In this document: positions 58,501 to 62,550 of the stretch, in pieces
Layout: every line of letters starts with the position of its first letter
Numbering within the stretch: position 1 is the stretch's first letter
NCBI GenBank assembly: GCA_902770965.1
Contig: CACXUY010000005.1
Span: 1 to 64,000, forward strand
Source of the DNA: an uncultured Lachnospiraceae bacterium
GTDB lineage: Bacteria; Bacillota; Clostridia; Lachnospirales; Lachnospiraceae
Length of the DNA stretch: 64,000 nucleotides
Direction of reading: 5' to 3'
Made by a program: the position numbers and the translations under genes
The notes under the pieces: model-generated
What the model was told of the DNA's origin: nothing
What the model saw: only the letters and a program-made list of their open reading frames with translations
The model's database searches: none

Positions 58501-59237
58501 GTATCACCGTTCTCATATCCGATGTTCTCCTGATCCGCCTTGGGGGTGAATATGGCAAGCTCCAGGGAATCGGATACGGCGGCATCTATATTTCCCGTCT
58601 CAATGGTAATCTCAACAGGTGCCTCCGGCTCTATCTCCGCCCCGTCACAGGTCAGGGAAATATCAAGGAATTTCGCGAAACGCATCGAATCCCCTTCTCC
58701 AAGCCCGAATCCCCGGGAGAGCATGGCAAATTCGCCCGCCAGCGTTTCCGCGCTGACGAACTCCTCTGACGCATAAGGCCGTCCGATATTCTCAGGTCTT
58801 TCAAGCTCCTCCTCGGAAGGCTGCTGTACCAGCTCCCTGACAGTCATGACAGTGCCTTCGGGAATCTCGGCGGCGGCATCATACTTCAGCCGGACGGTGT
58901 AGACATCCCCGTCCGCTGAACGCAGCTCGCTTTCGATCACGGCACTCCCATGCTCCGCGACTTCCGTCATACCTGTCACTTCCGTCGTGAGATCTGCTTC
59001 ATAATAGGGAGCATGCTGATCTGCAGCATCATCTGATGAAGAGCCGCCCTGCAGTGCTCCGTCCGCATCCGGCGAGTCATACGACTGCAGAGCCGCATTC
59101 GAATGCCGGACCGCATTTGAATTTGCATAAAGTGTCCTCACTGCCGCGTAGGTATCTGCGGGAATTGTCCCAACCAACATGACGGCTGAAAGGCCAAGCG
59201 CGATCGTCCTCTTAACCAGGTCTCTCATCTTTTTCAT
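37548..59237 (-). CDS. Giant 7229-residue secreted repeat protein (adhesin-like)
   Basis: One uninterrupted 21.7-kb frame. Residues 1-32 are a signal peptide (MKKMRDLVKRTIALGLSAVM ... ADTYA). Up to about 680 are beta domains with a repeated IPEG(T/A)xMTVREL motif. About 690-3000 are many InlB/Flg_new repeats (GYAFKGWWTEKGY, RVFTGWYLDKEW). Three beta-helix cassettes with GGAIY/GGAVY motifs lie at about 3266-3590, 4266-4715 and 6106-6930. Each opens with CKI and a SAVAYxE segment. Between them are Cna-B/SpaA-like domains, and near 5510-5755 an L-type lectin-like domain. A last SpaA-like domain is near 7080-7165 (YYLEETTAPAGFA). No LPxTG or C-terminal membrane helix is present. It is probably a secreted adhesin or glycan-binding protein. 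Monocistronic with its own terminator. Confidence 0.85.
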   Translation of the reverse strand: MKKMRDLVKRTIALGLSAVMLVGTIPADTYAAVRTLYANSNAVRHSNAALQSYDSPDADGALQGGSSSDDAADQHAPYYEADLTTEVTGMTEVAEHGSAVIESELRSADGDVYTVRLKYDAAAEIPEGTVMTVRELVQQPSEEELERPENIGRPYASEEFVSAETLAGEFAMLSRGFGLGEGDSMRFAKFLDISLTCDGAEIEPEAPVEITIETGNIDAAVSDSLELAIFTPKADQENIGYENGDTDRYIPLETANLTGMDDEGSRAEGPAAVRLGATVGRLGRFGLASVVKKMLSWVIYDMRVSVYGPRSMSASARKAPAYAAEGGCWTVDTFSIETDPEAYYGTTLWMDSVPTGTSTDGFYGGISAVIVRDGVAAEEIFGIAGTDEPAPFRAGESIALIWDSGYRNVTLTKEDVTLEGVMPMDTDIYVADVTEDYTDSLPDPEVNGEARSTIAAYDISLQTGGGEYQPGENRPVTVSIANEAINESKELEVWQVRGDGTMEQVNAVTVENGTVAFQASEMAVYVVTEYTIDTNYKDFEGHTWRITATYGSDTGIPSDAELVVRELTDEESEAYLEDAAGALGEDVEAVRIHKAFDIRFVKGDTEYHDLNGNVRVTIQLLDEEFAQDTKLVHMGDQPEEIGASVDGDTLSFDSSAFSIYVVVQNEPTISYYFVDPDGKEYSRMRQTLKAGAILAQPESPSDGGRTFDHWTLVNDPADPADPALDKAFNGWGVVTVPELPEGRKYPIIRYLKAVYAEDVPQIRVTYYDQNGRILRSDYVASGTRIDPEEVAYTALQVNNGEYLVFQYWTQDLYTLYDGTGNEAAEGTPRRYNAQNVTSDVDLYPYCTQFQWIYFDGNKRESDDDTTRPLSVAYTPPQLVAPGVTPATAPVPASPVGYRFTGWFTRPDDTGSQVFMADGTVVSALFTAAELYHGGSKLNYDLTLYAHWEAEDLATFSVVVYKQRAGDSYDAAGAGYHYDFKDTVVASGTYMAKSGSQVRLEDINTVTVEQAAASSPRYDTAKVMFTGSGDVDTVAYTIDMAALLAGESGSADPSDLIGFKLDTVRSEPVTVHADGTTVFRIYLSRRSYHLIFKDYQWHGGNSRYNPLTSDITPEMLTRTYSGKAFPTVKEYDALYGQDISKEFPVYDANGRAINSLGYYLNSKNPSQLVTGGKTAVLTGNSWLDADGSSLGYSLFKRIDYLQALKHDTEYFVHNSINAQTHRLVYYLEVLDPAGITTGTPVNGKDSPQYVKLDGKTFERLGSQLNYGGGGFSASLFYDIDGFSQYKAMNIKTNKTISSSSDWNTANSNNDDAYLYYTRDSYYVNLRYVRDGGAPAGSERLRLPYETPITAELLASYYNDLGSIVSLAVDGEGNDIWWYNDKSCHDEYDLSNAKVPNHDITIYKGVKTSVPVQVDADGGVLDGKNGSTWFNVENGELISEYAVSREYVPVEEAGVDYDTLRTAYKYVSHPYNTVIDGAKARTATYVELTEAELNYLITNKNGRYMDGTDTYSDGVAYVYSPGVYKFQYWYSVTADFDSATKTFTPHEKASDSKKAYNFTEPALRPLYLKAKWADASTYTIVYDAGEDISVPADPKTYNDGSSTKAMASKGRPSGKLFRFWATVAPGEGQAASDFAALYPDAARYASGKRVYPDVMKYAPNEVISMNRNVTADRGAERVIKLYAWYDAGSFSGEAATYDFYVQDSSDIWHDGEEDIPYYEEIISPGEELIVPDTPADPRNEGRVFTGWYLDKEWTQRFNEFGVVSQPVNRRLYAGFAKVLTVTYMDKPLGQSGVRKITEQRYIENEPLNTSGISPILTNEQYVARWTTNGNDSYPYNNKGSAVTADMTLYPVLGAIYTIAFDSQGGTYVAPITFPKDLGQWAPAPEPPVRKGYAFKGWWTEKGYSGLTADGTRTDSGTQYSFDKALVGWAAENNIDPVPAVLYAHWERNGEPIETSIKVNYWVQNTDRKGYTLQNTGVFKTDENGSAYLVDGTHALNTAEKAVSNMSGYYTFSEDQEAGKPDDAAAGYFELGTVESTADDLVLHATDEDAKVILEDGETEYNVYFNRRMFKLTFQPDNNYILKEAVGGYKDGGQKVLIFGVKSPKTIGYDVQPVEYANDGAVVDKDGSDQTTITIDAWLGMDVSALWPQGAKLNSTTIPNTITNNYNVSYYNHNNKLINPWITGEYPDTLGFYHLKDNENMYVIYDPDIDPGGYYYWYGVQNRNLGVVTSITATKAHDNKDVPDEVGWRRSFAFSGWTVFPGSLTEMTTTPNVAGTSASYKSSNVSIAPTGTFNNIQEKQAFVGRSIIPTPDVTTDYTLLAQYDYTQPKAKVSSDIRDADKVNINKDANGNDIYIPMGDDYTQVVYNVPGTGSGTGWRPSNADWNTVEGKMNLIPGYSHETGIHDNSVAGRPAYGVDVAGGVKEIQLYDYYLPVDTYYHRIVGGFYHDLRLYPAGSGSPTKVKVNGRWYWKVTGTGGKGVEEGQYDLIYRNLLLGRYHADSDVVYTFPARKLHIARYASGMSTMILKGSLETTYDDLASLPAEGGRIKNGIRTETINNNTNFMNLYFRPGKYVLKLRSTNAADNNYSESANKHLLLEYTTYVTNAENTDGAIYEAIRSGKYTEDNTPIPRPVPPEGYEFKCWSTSPTSDAPFEGTMPNYSFTLYAQFKPRDFTVITMGVDGKGALQRTDGDTGEIVRDEDGYPLSWWNKEHDDDDTNDYQDYEATRLAGTKLMEYELPAPALSGYEVFYGWKRLNEDNTLSAGYVTSTTTVMDDLILVPDIRRNESGRIQYFKNATEQVGDTVGPYYSGSTTRASAGTVDGLPGSEILKDAEGRTFVYWTNLATGDVYFPGDSIAMPEAGVTLRLFAVYSKVREVTLIYHLNGGTGFVPLNDDGSTTISGPETVDGETVMRLYFSNYDENSNHSSFPNVAWPVSTDINKVGFMPQREGYAFIKWNTEPDGSGMDVLSTDTIRIDTLPLEADNTHHLYAQWARSKLLVTVYEAWYGDLQAADARSVLEGKSPYLESVESRMETAEYTANTWYNAYDRNGLTINIPGKTNYVFLAAYPYSGGRASTDRLTHIRYNADNAVWQYSTDNQASWEDFDEQGLSIYYFPEEIKPIVYYVIENPDGSLTEVKQNVYNITIQEPDTINTHPDRTIENDPVFWVATTLDSVRHETNEARGVLADPGFHLIGVESDCYLFAYIAAGPGELAKNAGELGARGLNLYAQNTRDGIRYADERSKLNSSTTPRVGVSAVYVVYEPGDPICKIVHDGREHPFKTLKSAVAYAENHMGGAAVIEMLRDYSMPVDDKVTIAAADDIVLTTAEKTGAKFCFRSADEAQEKAVITRGFDGGSMFTNEGKLSFDKLVIDGDKTNHTGGKGAVVLAKVDSTTVVGGNAEIRNSKTDDMGGAVYIDKGRLDVAGTIERCTAVKGGAIYAEQGSADATPKKSVVNITGTLKGNSAELGGAVKASENTLITIGSGALITNNEATDSRGGAVYSEGRVNMEGGEVSGNMAKTDGAAIYIGHGSSAADDDNGKLYMSGGIITGNSSNSPTGGAVKAGEGSELHFSGDAQVTDNPGPEAVPQVNVVLNYNTSKLIFSDGLGEDAKIGVYVVDGTDGAIFDERGGANDRFGKCMDPAGSNLSNFINDRNGLVGGLGGDSRIIWVQQLKVKVVYAPSVDFSNLSDPAVLKVNSASELLAERYFTLTQDRMTVEEIAAALEASFDTDVKTDTMLLWRAWRQSDMDVVNTDGDPGEGGYGRMGYELVIGDFSIAAVGTLPYTDTAAPGTLQFESRGAGALGLYSNDTLVLCYSEPVYLELKNDTSADGADTAEKWKQTIIGKMSKDPVDGTNVMNGLSLMEAAEVWDSTENKYMALAEDRATVTPAKNGGDVKLRVIGGKGLDYSLRGAFDNPSQEISVSQNNVWKTNLSIRQAVDYTITGTLDTSLDTTLIDFIDIVPTYVPLVIQKKWDPETYTGIDSVEFTVYGHKNAADTTGTPLTAKDEAGYVVTELTKNDTAIIDGQEKTWAKVVYVSHTYGADSGVFESYTVKENLDALRADDHNVQWAAIETDMKSEWQPLKDGYVTGYVKLYRTDRVKDNSYENVKRIEFVFSDAEGVDFYSSVVDFGEARKNCAPTEQYYYVKVRMPASINFTTARLLCTERANNVPAVYSDPTGRLEKGILDTSNRVYGIVLDSDSGIGLPAYKQKGTANVASYAFTDIEFLHEDVILSDADYATALAAGNVWTGTETLYTFPHVQDNPRLVVTNHAYICKIEQFAAVDAGGSRLGLYNTEAEAQAAANVSSVEKVETCFTSLNSAVAYARGGSIIMDAAHPVAIQMLVDYAMPYSDRVVLNQGGDNIVITTAAASGDTYNFAPTFDAEHGRAVEDSKTSAIIKREFGEDTALFWVTDGAKLALAGLDRGIILDGNKNDYPDVSVNGNLVHVKSYRKDGKYSSLVIQDNAVLRNAYSANSLPDTGGGAVFANGGIDDLSKPDDSYAEVVMTGGVIENCSAAKFGGGILGDWGAVVSISGGTIRNCEVPKDVDSRGGGIMVSRGVLNVSGSAKIENNTAKAGGGICVINDGYLSMTGGEVSNNSADDKGGAIYVENGGHAAVSGGTISSNTIIGTTGSGSAVYLGGNGILTVSGGSISGNTVSDSFGAVEAADATARLYFSGAPIVYDNTYTSGGSTVQKNVVLPVDSNAVINTTGLTGGSVGVYVPDTAIGEGQSASTLYEEHGEILDPFGTYSDDTAAGDIALANQQLYHFINDRNGLTGAARTDDKKLVWIKVVPLKVTKVLADANGSGTDEFIFTPAVEGTGGNHTYYWTDGTSYQTFTEGSTGYGVSFTLKKDDTGTADVREDQYTVNMIAGVPAALAESMTDTSLLDQYVTTVMTASGMTGGTTVAEGSHTAGFTIAESASEAALTVENSKENCVITVRNELRDYMTNVGAVFNYEATIISKEGTPIANSVVGYIMREHVVTKEEAESEENMSLPENQRLREGEKIEVKEDIYTDANGRVVSKEGSSTVSGFKLAAKEEIVLAVPAGVYLTVTQELKDGYETAAGSENGTTNEAPEADRNHVFKGTFNGGDTIVFTNSLIGHKLRIKVVGSDAAHQAGLGDAVFEMACPEQNVALGRLTSSSEDGFIESLDPDDTKLFVMPYAGVYTIHQTKVPDHYTAVGDVRLNVTSAGIELTKVGEDGEAPFDGAVLARDEGSGVYTLTITNTLKSAKVTVIMNADRGNEGKTYRFEATGLGAGSFELRGGDDEATADQTENSMAFENISLNTSISIKEVNPELDSGSLKNVIIITFEDGSQTTLTGVETGSLKIEGDITITFSQISPANTVEIPVLKTLTVKDSSGNEMASLTADAEDELKKLDFVFKIEEDPDSLSDGDETTNPENGAVIASFSGSANDQYDLSVSGHWGEKTVSGAVYTWDIAQAWTITFQKPGIYKFVVSELPAGEDGSYESDTTRHTWTYYVVEEERQDETHPGALRIAEAYKETNYIASPTTTAPHQDAINVNDLFFVDSATNRPHDAILAGVSQNGSSIQLSMHKETVSAVTTQFAFDFSRSFVISGRITIPQEDGYAFAFQTNKTVHAQMREGDYSLDETVTQMSDAYFRNGPTIRASDMTKGFLFIAQNEPHAGYGSYTMNNLTRTPYAADSGLANGHYELHAKNSLKADGNYSIRYLHNYSTGKGTLTIRIIDKVVVYNNFDPKAIFGQNNWKEVYFSIGANVDHIDSLHYADLAAGLSIAEAKYDDGMKSADTSFWADRNGDGVFDTQVNLGNSPALPGEEILVRHVIEPKDGNTQMLYENTLITQLRNITDGVNITGRQGVSYRQGAQASTTISVERFSASAFNSYTLSNGMRVGVYPDGKTVFEYRINAPAGYTADGRGKIVIESALFGEPPFENIPTDTYGFRTEAKPGTFDKDFANIANFVELTYIYNDGKTANKVVSVLKNSEETLESPTRKGYEFDGWKWSKDNKVYAAGDILKVAENSTVTAQWKKKLIITKEWVEKTGIANTNSLFVVSFTNGIALSADNTAAGVSVDDTTHLVTLSKVDGSWPASWTVVVDGEVNGIEESFMNGYYAEYTLPQNWETPSGDAFLITIKNTRAICKIVDKAGEHLFSTLQSAVAYVENSATQGDLPAAKTATIEMLVDYTMPSGDTATVSLGDNITLTTAKKQASLPAGQKHYYEGTGEKASIKRGYDGASMFRVVGGTFETTDIILDGGLVFAPDGQGVMTMSGRACNTSGGNDGLGGIIKATSNGAAYGTVSVRSGTVLQNSRAENGGAIYMDGGSLDLVDVSIYNCVAQSDSESSGNGGAVYLKSGAAATENGLLIDGHSYFNLEDSDVDNQLQAQAAPANARNGGAVYIEKGASLTFTGGEIAKCKASGNGGAIYNLGSVNMTEKPVADGETPEHYNADLKRGTIEHCSAANGGAIYNAGTATLSMTGGALEYCMAFGDGSDTGNGGAIYNASTVAKTKDSEGNLSGKSAITMTEDARHPGIIDHCSAVNGGGIYVKAGELDLAGGHIEDCHATENGGAIYDITTDRMMISGVTIIGHKDLPEATLNAKKGGCVYCGDGELHISDSELYNFTAEHGGAVYHIYDVHNSKYNAAGKELFISNVRIDGHEKIEGKVTLPDTVPNATKGGVIYIFNGCSPGQAGHETHNSEAAGRIAQKPGPRLIIEGGSIINDCTARDQGGVVYCDSPARLNYYSVTIQNATINGHDSLDKDVKNAGDKGGAVYEHRGYLLIGDETSSDIKVTIKNCTADEGGAVFNMGNARSMADAQVGDDEYEEDRLHTIKIVNTLIDGHDGLDDSVKNARNGGAVFLKMGIVILDGNRIVNNTADYGGAVYARSNDAGTDGSIVYMNNAASPNTITANKATYAGAGVYLFTSDKGKYQGGVLMLAGAQNFGGNDTDDDGNIVPSTTTVGGKIFQAGNFITTALPAGAQNGSKAYAVARQDIYISGFIGETSGVPMKATSVKVTGEIYNSEAEKDGTIWVAAEIPSPENENNHYQQLKQFALFDGNGKKLSDAKKESTMKVFRNAVEDNKTDCNGEYLFGTFGDETNYIYWSGIAGSDKVILSKKDGFYNSLEGAKFKMYKGNSSSVYVLKDKASNTSVALDETVMYSRSNGIIWIGILPYGTYYLEETTAPAGFARKWFYYIIDGDYRFMSKGCEDRATARALAEADNAALKIAKSIINGKTTYASLAEGTQKDKVRKILTAMGRENLVT

Positions 59238-59320
59238 ACTTTAATATCCTCCACTGACTTATGGGACTCAGAATTGTGGTGTGTCATAACAATAATTTGT
59301 CATTTCCTGAGCCAATATGC

Positions 59321-59574
59321 TCCGGTATCTGTCTCGTGCCCGTTGTGTCATACTTCGATATCTGTCTCGTGCATATTGCGTAATGTTCCGATACTTGTTT
59401 TGTACTTGTTACATGTTCCGATATCCGTCTCATCCATAATGTCGTATATTCCGATATCTGTCTCGTGTATGTTGCCGTATGTTGCCGTATGTTCCGATAT
59501 CTGCCTTAAATCAATTGTATGCTCCGATATCTGTCTCGTGATTAAGCAAAACATGCACCGATTTCCGCAACGTT
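59321..59574. repeat. Eight degenerate 33-bp direct repeats upstream of the giant gene
   Basis: The motif TCCGATATCTGTCTCGTG recurs with starts at 59321, 59354, 59387, 59417, 59450, 59493, 59523 and 59557. Spacings are 33, 33, 30, 33, 43, 30 and 34 bases; the 43 contains a duplicated GTTGCCGTAT. The array lies 85-340 bases upstream of the giant gene start, in its leader or promoter region. Confidence 0.8.
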
Positions 59575-59639
59575 TTACAGATGCTTGTCCGGGATTATTT
59601 ATAATAGTTGTCCTGGGATTATTTGCGACAGACACCTAA

Positions 59640-60000
59640 AAATCTGTTCTGAAACATCGTTATACGATAGTCATAACATTGTTGTATGGTCGTTGTATTA
59701 CAGTTGCGCTGTAGTTGTATTGCAGTTGTGCTGTAGTTGTATTGTTGTTATATTGTAATTTTATTATTGTTATATTATAGTTTTATTGTTGTTTAATTAT
59801 CGTTGTACTATTGTTTAATTGTCGTTATATTATTATTATATTATAGTCGTCATATTTTAATTACTAAAAAGCCAATTTGTCTTTCTAATTATACACGTTA
59901 ATCAATTACATTTCAATTGCATTTTTATGATATTCTTATGAACTATTCTTATATATATCCAAAACCTCTGTTATCATTCCTATATCGAATCCCCAACAAC
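59640..60000. repeat. AT-rich degenerate repeat tract
   Basis: About 230 bases (59680-59865) consist of imperfect units such as AGTTGTATTG and GTTATATTATAG, with strong T/A asymmetry; the rest is AT-rich without a gene. It separates the giant gene from the GntR operon and may be intrinsically bent DNA. Confidence 0.6.
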
Positions 60001-60087
60001 CAAGCCCCTTACTTGCAGGCGCATTCAGAGTCAGAAACGAAACAGGCTAAAGCTCATAGCCTCATAGCCCCATAGGCTAAGATTGCG

Positions 60088-60140
60088 GTAAACAGCATAT
60101 AACAGTTGACAACTGTTCTGTACTGATATATACTGTTTAC
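60088..60140 (+). promoter_or_regulatory. GntR operon promoter with nested palindromes
   Basis: TTGACA (60106-60111), 17 bases, TATACT (60129-60134). AACAGTT-GAC-AACTGTT (60101-60117) covers the -35, and an outer pair GTAAACAG (60088-60095) / CTGTTTAC (60133-60140) encloses the whole promoter. These fit sites for the GntR protein encoded next. Confidence 0.75.
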
Positions 60141-60153
60141 GGAGGTTGATGTT

Positions 60154-60528
60154 GTGGATATAATTTTAAATAATGCCTCAATGGTACCTATCTATGAACA
60201 ACTCATAGACCAGGTGAAGAACAAGATCATAAGCGGTGAGCTCTCGGAAAACGAAGCGCTTCCGTCTGTCAGGGTGCTTTCGAGCGAGCTGCGCATCAGT
60301 GCCCTGACCGTCAAAAAGGCCTATGACAAGCTGGAAGAAGAAGGGTTCGTCGTTACCGTACACGGAAAAGGCACTTACGTTGCCCCGACTGACGGGCAAT
60401 TTGCCATAGAAGCCCGGAGGAAATCTGTAGAGGACGACTTTGCGGCCGCCATCTTAAAGGCAATAGCGATAGGCTTTAACAAAGACGAAATACGCAGGAT
60501 CATAGAGATCATACTGGAGGACTACTGA
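60154..60528 (+). CDS. GntR regulator, YtrA subfamily
   Basis: A 124-residue regulator with an N-terminal winged helix (residues about 10-75: VPIYEQLIDQVKNKIISGEL, ALTVKKAYDKLEEEG) and only a short C-terminal helical part, typical of the YtrA subfamily that controls ABC transporters. The start is GTG with GGAGG 8 bases upstream. Its end overlaps the ATPase gene start. It likely represses its own operon through the nested palindromes. Confidence 0.9.
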   Translation: MDIILNNASMVPIYEQLIDQVKNKIISGELSENEALPSVRVLSSELRISALTVKKAYDKLEEEGFVVTVHGKGTYVAPTDGQFAIEARRKSVEDDFAAAILKAIAIGFNKDEIRRIIEIILEDY

Positions 60529-61373
60529 TGGTAAGAGTTGAAAAGCTTGTAAAAAACTACGGTGATTTCCGTTTGGATGCCTCACTGGAGATTCCTGACG
60601 GAACGGTCTCAGGCATTGTCGGAAAAAACGGTGCCGGCAAGAGTACGATGATCAAAGCGATACTCGGGCTCATAAAACCGGATGGAGGACACGTCAGTAT
60701 AAACGGCAGAGAATCGTCGAAGCTCACCGGGAAGGACAAGGAGTCGATCGGCGTGGCGCTGTCCGATTCCGGGTTCAGCTCGTATCTGCGTATAGAGGAC
60801 ATCATCTGCATTCTCAGGAAGATGTACCCAACATTTGACGAGGCATTCTTCAGGAAAAACTGTGAGGTACAGAGGCTGGCATTTGACAAGAGAATCAAGG
60901 AGTTTTCTACCGGCATGCGCGCGAAGCTCCGTGTACTCGTCGCGATCAGCCACAAGTCGCAGCTCCTCATCATGGATGAACCGACATCAGGACTCGACAT
61001 ACAGGCGAGGAACGATATACTCGACCTTCTTAGGCAGTATCTGCTTGCCAACGACAATTGCTCCATCCTGATCACCTCTCACATTTCCTCGGATCTTGAG
61101 GGGCTGTGCGATGATATCTACCTTCTCCATGACGGAAAGATCATTTTCCACGAGGACACCGATACACTGTTGGACAGCTATGCCATCCTGAAAATGAACG
61201 AGGATACATATGGGAAGCTTGATAAAAGCCATGTTCTCGCCACAAAAAAAGAGCAGTTCGGATATGCGTGTTTTACAGACGAAAAACGCTTCTATGCGCA
61301 TAAATATCCGGACATCGTCATCGAGAACGGCAGCATCGATGACATGATACTAATGCTGACAGGAGGTAGATAA
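60528..61373 (+). CDS. ABC transporter ATP-binding protein
   Basis: A 281-residue ATPase: Walker A GKNGAGKSTM near residue 33, signature EFSTGMRAKL near 124, Walker B LLIMDEPTSGLD near 145 and switch His in ITSHISS. The C-terminal 70 residues are an extra domain common in the YtrB-like and bacitracin-type groups. It pairs with the next gene; the substrate is unknown, with antibiotic or cell-envelope stress response the usual context. Confidence 0.9.
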   Translation: MVRVEKLVKNYGDFRLDASLEIPDGTVSGIVGKNGAGKSTMIKAILGLIKPDGGHVSINGRESSKLTGKDKESIGVALSDSGFSSYLRIEDIICILRKMYPTFDEAFFRKNCEVQRLAFDKRIKEFSTGMRAKLRVLVAISHKSQLLIMDEPTSGLDIQARNDILDLLRQYLLANDNCSILITSHISSDLEGLCDDIYLLHDGKIIFHEDTDTLLDSYAILKMNEDTYGKLDKSHVLATKKEQFGYACFTDEKRFYAHKYPDIVIENGSIDDMILMLTGGR

Positions 61374-61374
61374 T

Positions 61375-62025
61375 ATGCGTGGCCTCATGGAAAAAGATCT
61401 TAGACTCATCTTCACCAGAAAGCAGACTGTTCTTGTTTTCATCGTCATGGCTCTGATCATGGGCATGTCGATGGACGGCTCTTTCGTCATTGGCTATCTC
61501 ACGATGCTTGCGACGATAGTCGCCATCGGCACGGTCAGCTACGATGAATATGACAACGGCTTCGCCTTTCTGATGACACTCCCTTTTGACAGGAAAACAT
61601 ATGTCAGAGAGAAGTATCTGTTCTGCTTGATCATGGCTACGGCAATGTGGTGCATCGGGGCGGTACTGTACTTTGTCATCAATACTTTCCGCGGCATCCC
61701 GTCAGACTTGAGCGAGCTGCCGCTGCTTGTGTCCATCATACCAACAATCTATCTGTCGGCCGCCATCATGATCCCTCTGCAGCTGAAGTACGGTTCAGAA
61801 AAGAGCCGGATAGTCTTGTTCATTATATTCGGTATCTTCGCCATTCTGATAATCGCGGCAAAAAACGTTGTCGGCGACTCGGATATCCCCTTTATAAAGC
61901 TGGAGGAGTTCCTTGACGGACTGTCCCCTGCCATCATCCTCCTGACACTGGCCGGTATAAGCGCATTGATCTCTTTTATTTCTTATCTATGCAGCGTAAG
62001 GATTATGGAGAACAAAGAATTTTAA
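61375..62025 (+). CDS. ABC-2 type permease
   Basis: A 216-residue membrane protein with six membrane segments (for example VLVFIVMALIMGMSM, IVLFIIFGIFAILIIAA). It has the ABC-2 pattern SYDEYDNGFAFLMTLPFDRK after the second helix. It starts 1 base after the ATPase stop and is the membrane partner of that ATPase. Confidence 0.85.
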   Translation: MRGLMEKDLRLIFTRKQTVLVFIVMALIMGMSMDGSFVIGYLTMLATIVAIGTVSYDEYDNGFAFLMTLPFDRKTYVREKYLFCLIMATAMWCIGAVLYFVINTFRGIPSDLSELPLLVSIIPTIYLSAAIMIPLQLKYGSEKSRIVLFIIFGIFAILIIAAKNVVGDSDIPFIKLEEFLDGLSPAIILLTLAGISALISFISYLCSVRIMENKEF

Positions 62026-62043
62026 TAATTATTCGTAAGTTCA

Positions 62044-62107
62044 AAGATAACTGTCAGAATATACGTCCGAAGCACTTGCGCTTCGGACGTATTTTAACAG
62101 TTATCTT
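62044..62107. repeat. Interspersed hairpin repeat B, copy 2
   Basis: AAGATAACTGT (62044-62054) pairs with ACAGTTATCTT (62097-62107), and ATACGTCCGAAG pairs with CTTCGGACGTAT inside. It matches copy 1 at 17253-17323. Here it directly follows the permease gene and may also end its transcript. Confidence 0.8.
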
Positions 62108-62211
62108 GGTGCTTCTTTTACAGCTAATATTCGATCTTCCATTTCTCCATGTTACCCTCTTAATTCATACGTCTCAAGCCTGTTGAAAAAACTGTCTTGA
62201 GACTAAAAGGT

Positions 62212-62248
62212 ACTGAGCTGAGACAATTCGTTTCCGCTCAGTTTTTTT
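62212..62248 (+). terminator. Terminator after the ABC operon
   Basis: ACTGAGC (62212-62218) pairs with GCTCAGT (62236-62242), followed by seven T. A second hairpin, GTCTCAAG / CTTGAGAC, lies just before it (62171-62203). Confidence 0.7.
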
Positions 62249-62324
62249 GTTCTTTTATTCGATCTCGAAGAGATGTAACAGCTTATCCAAAAGAAAAACT
62301 TATGGATACATGAAATTTATTAAA

Positions 62325-62353
62325 TTGATATATGGAAAGAGGCGCAATATAAT
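62325..62353 (+). promoter_or_regulatory. Promoter of the SLC13-type transporter gene
   Basis: TTGATA (62325-62330), 17 bases, TATAAT (62348-62353). The leader is about 190 bases long and holds no recognised riboswitch; a six-codon frame (MSMSEI) followed by GGGAGG is near 62440. Confidence 0.65.
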
Positions 62354-62550
62354 ATTGGCATAAGGAACAAAGAGCATTCGGCCGATGCTGGAAACCTAAG
62401 TTTTGATACATGGTAAGACCTGATTCAGGTGACTTATATATGAGTATGAGTGAAATAGGGAGGACAAAAAACTGACCTTTGCGCCATATTATAAGGAGCC
62501 GAATAACCAGGTACGAAAAAAGCGAGATCAAAAAATAAAGGAGAAAAGAA

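Noticed and set aside
59321-59574. CRISPR array
   Set aside because: Repeats vary too much, spacers are about 15 bases and not unique, and no cas gene is near.
62360-62550. Riboswitch in the SLC13 leader
   Set aside because: The 190-base leader shows no known aptamer motif and no terminator/antiterminator pair.
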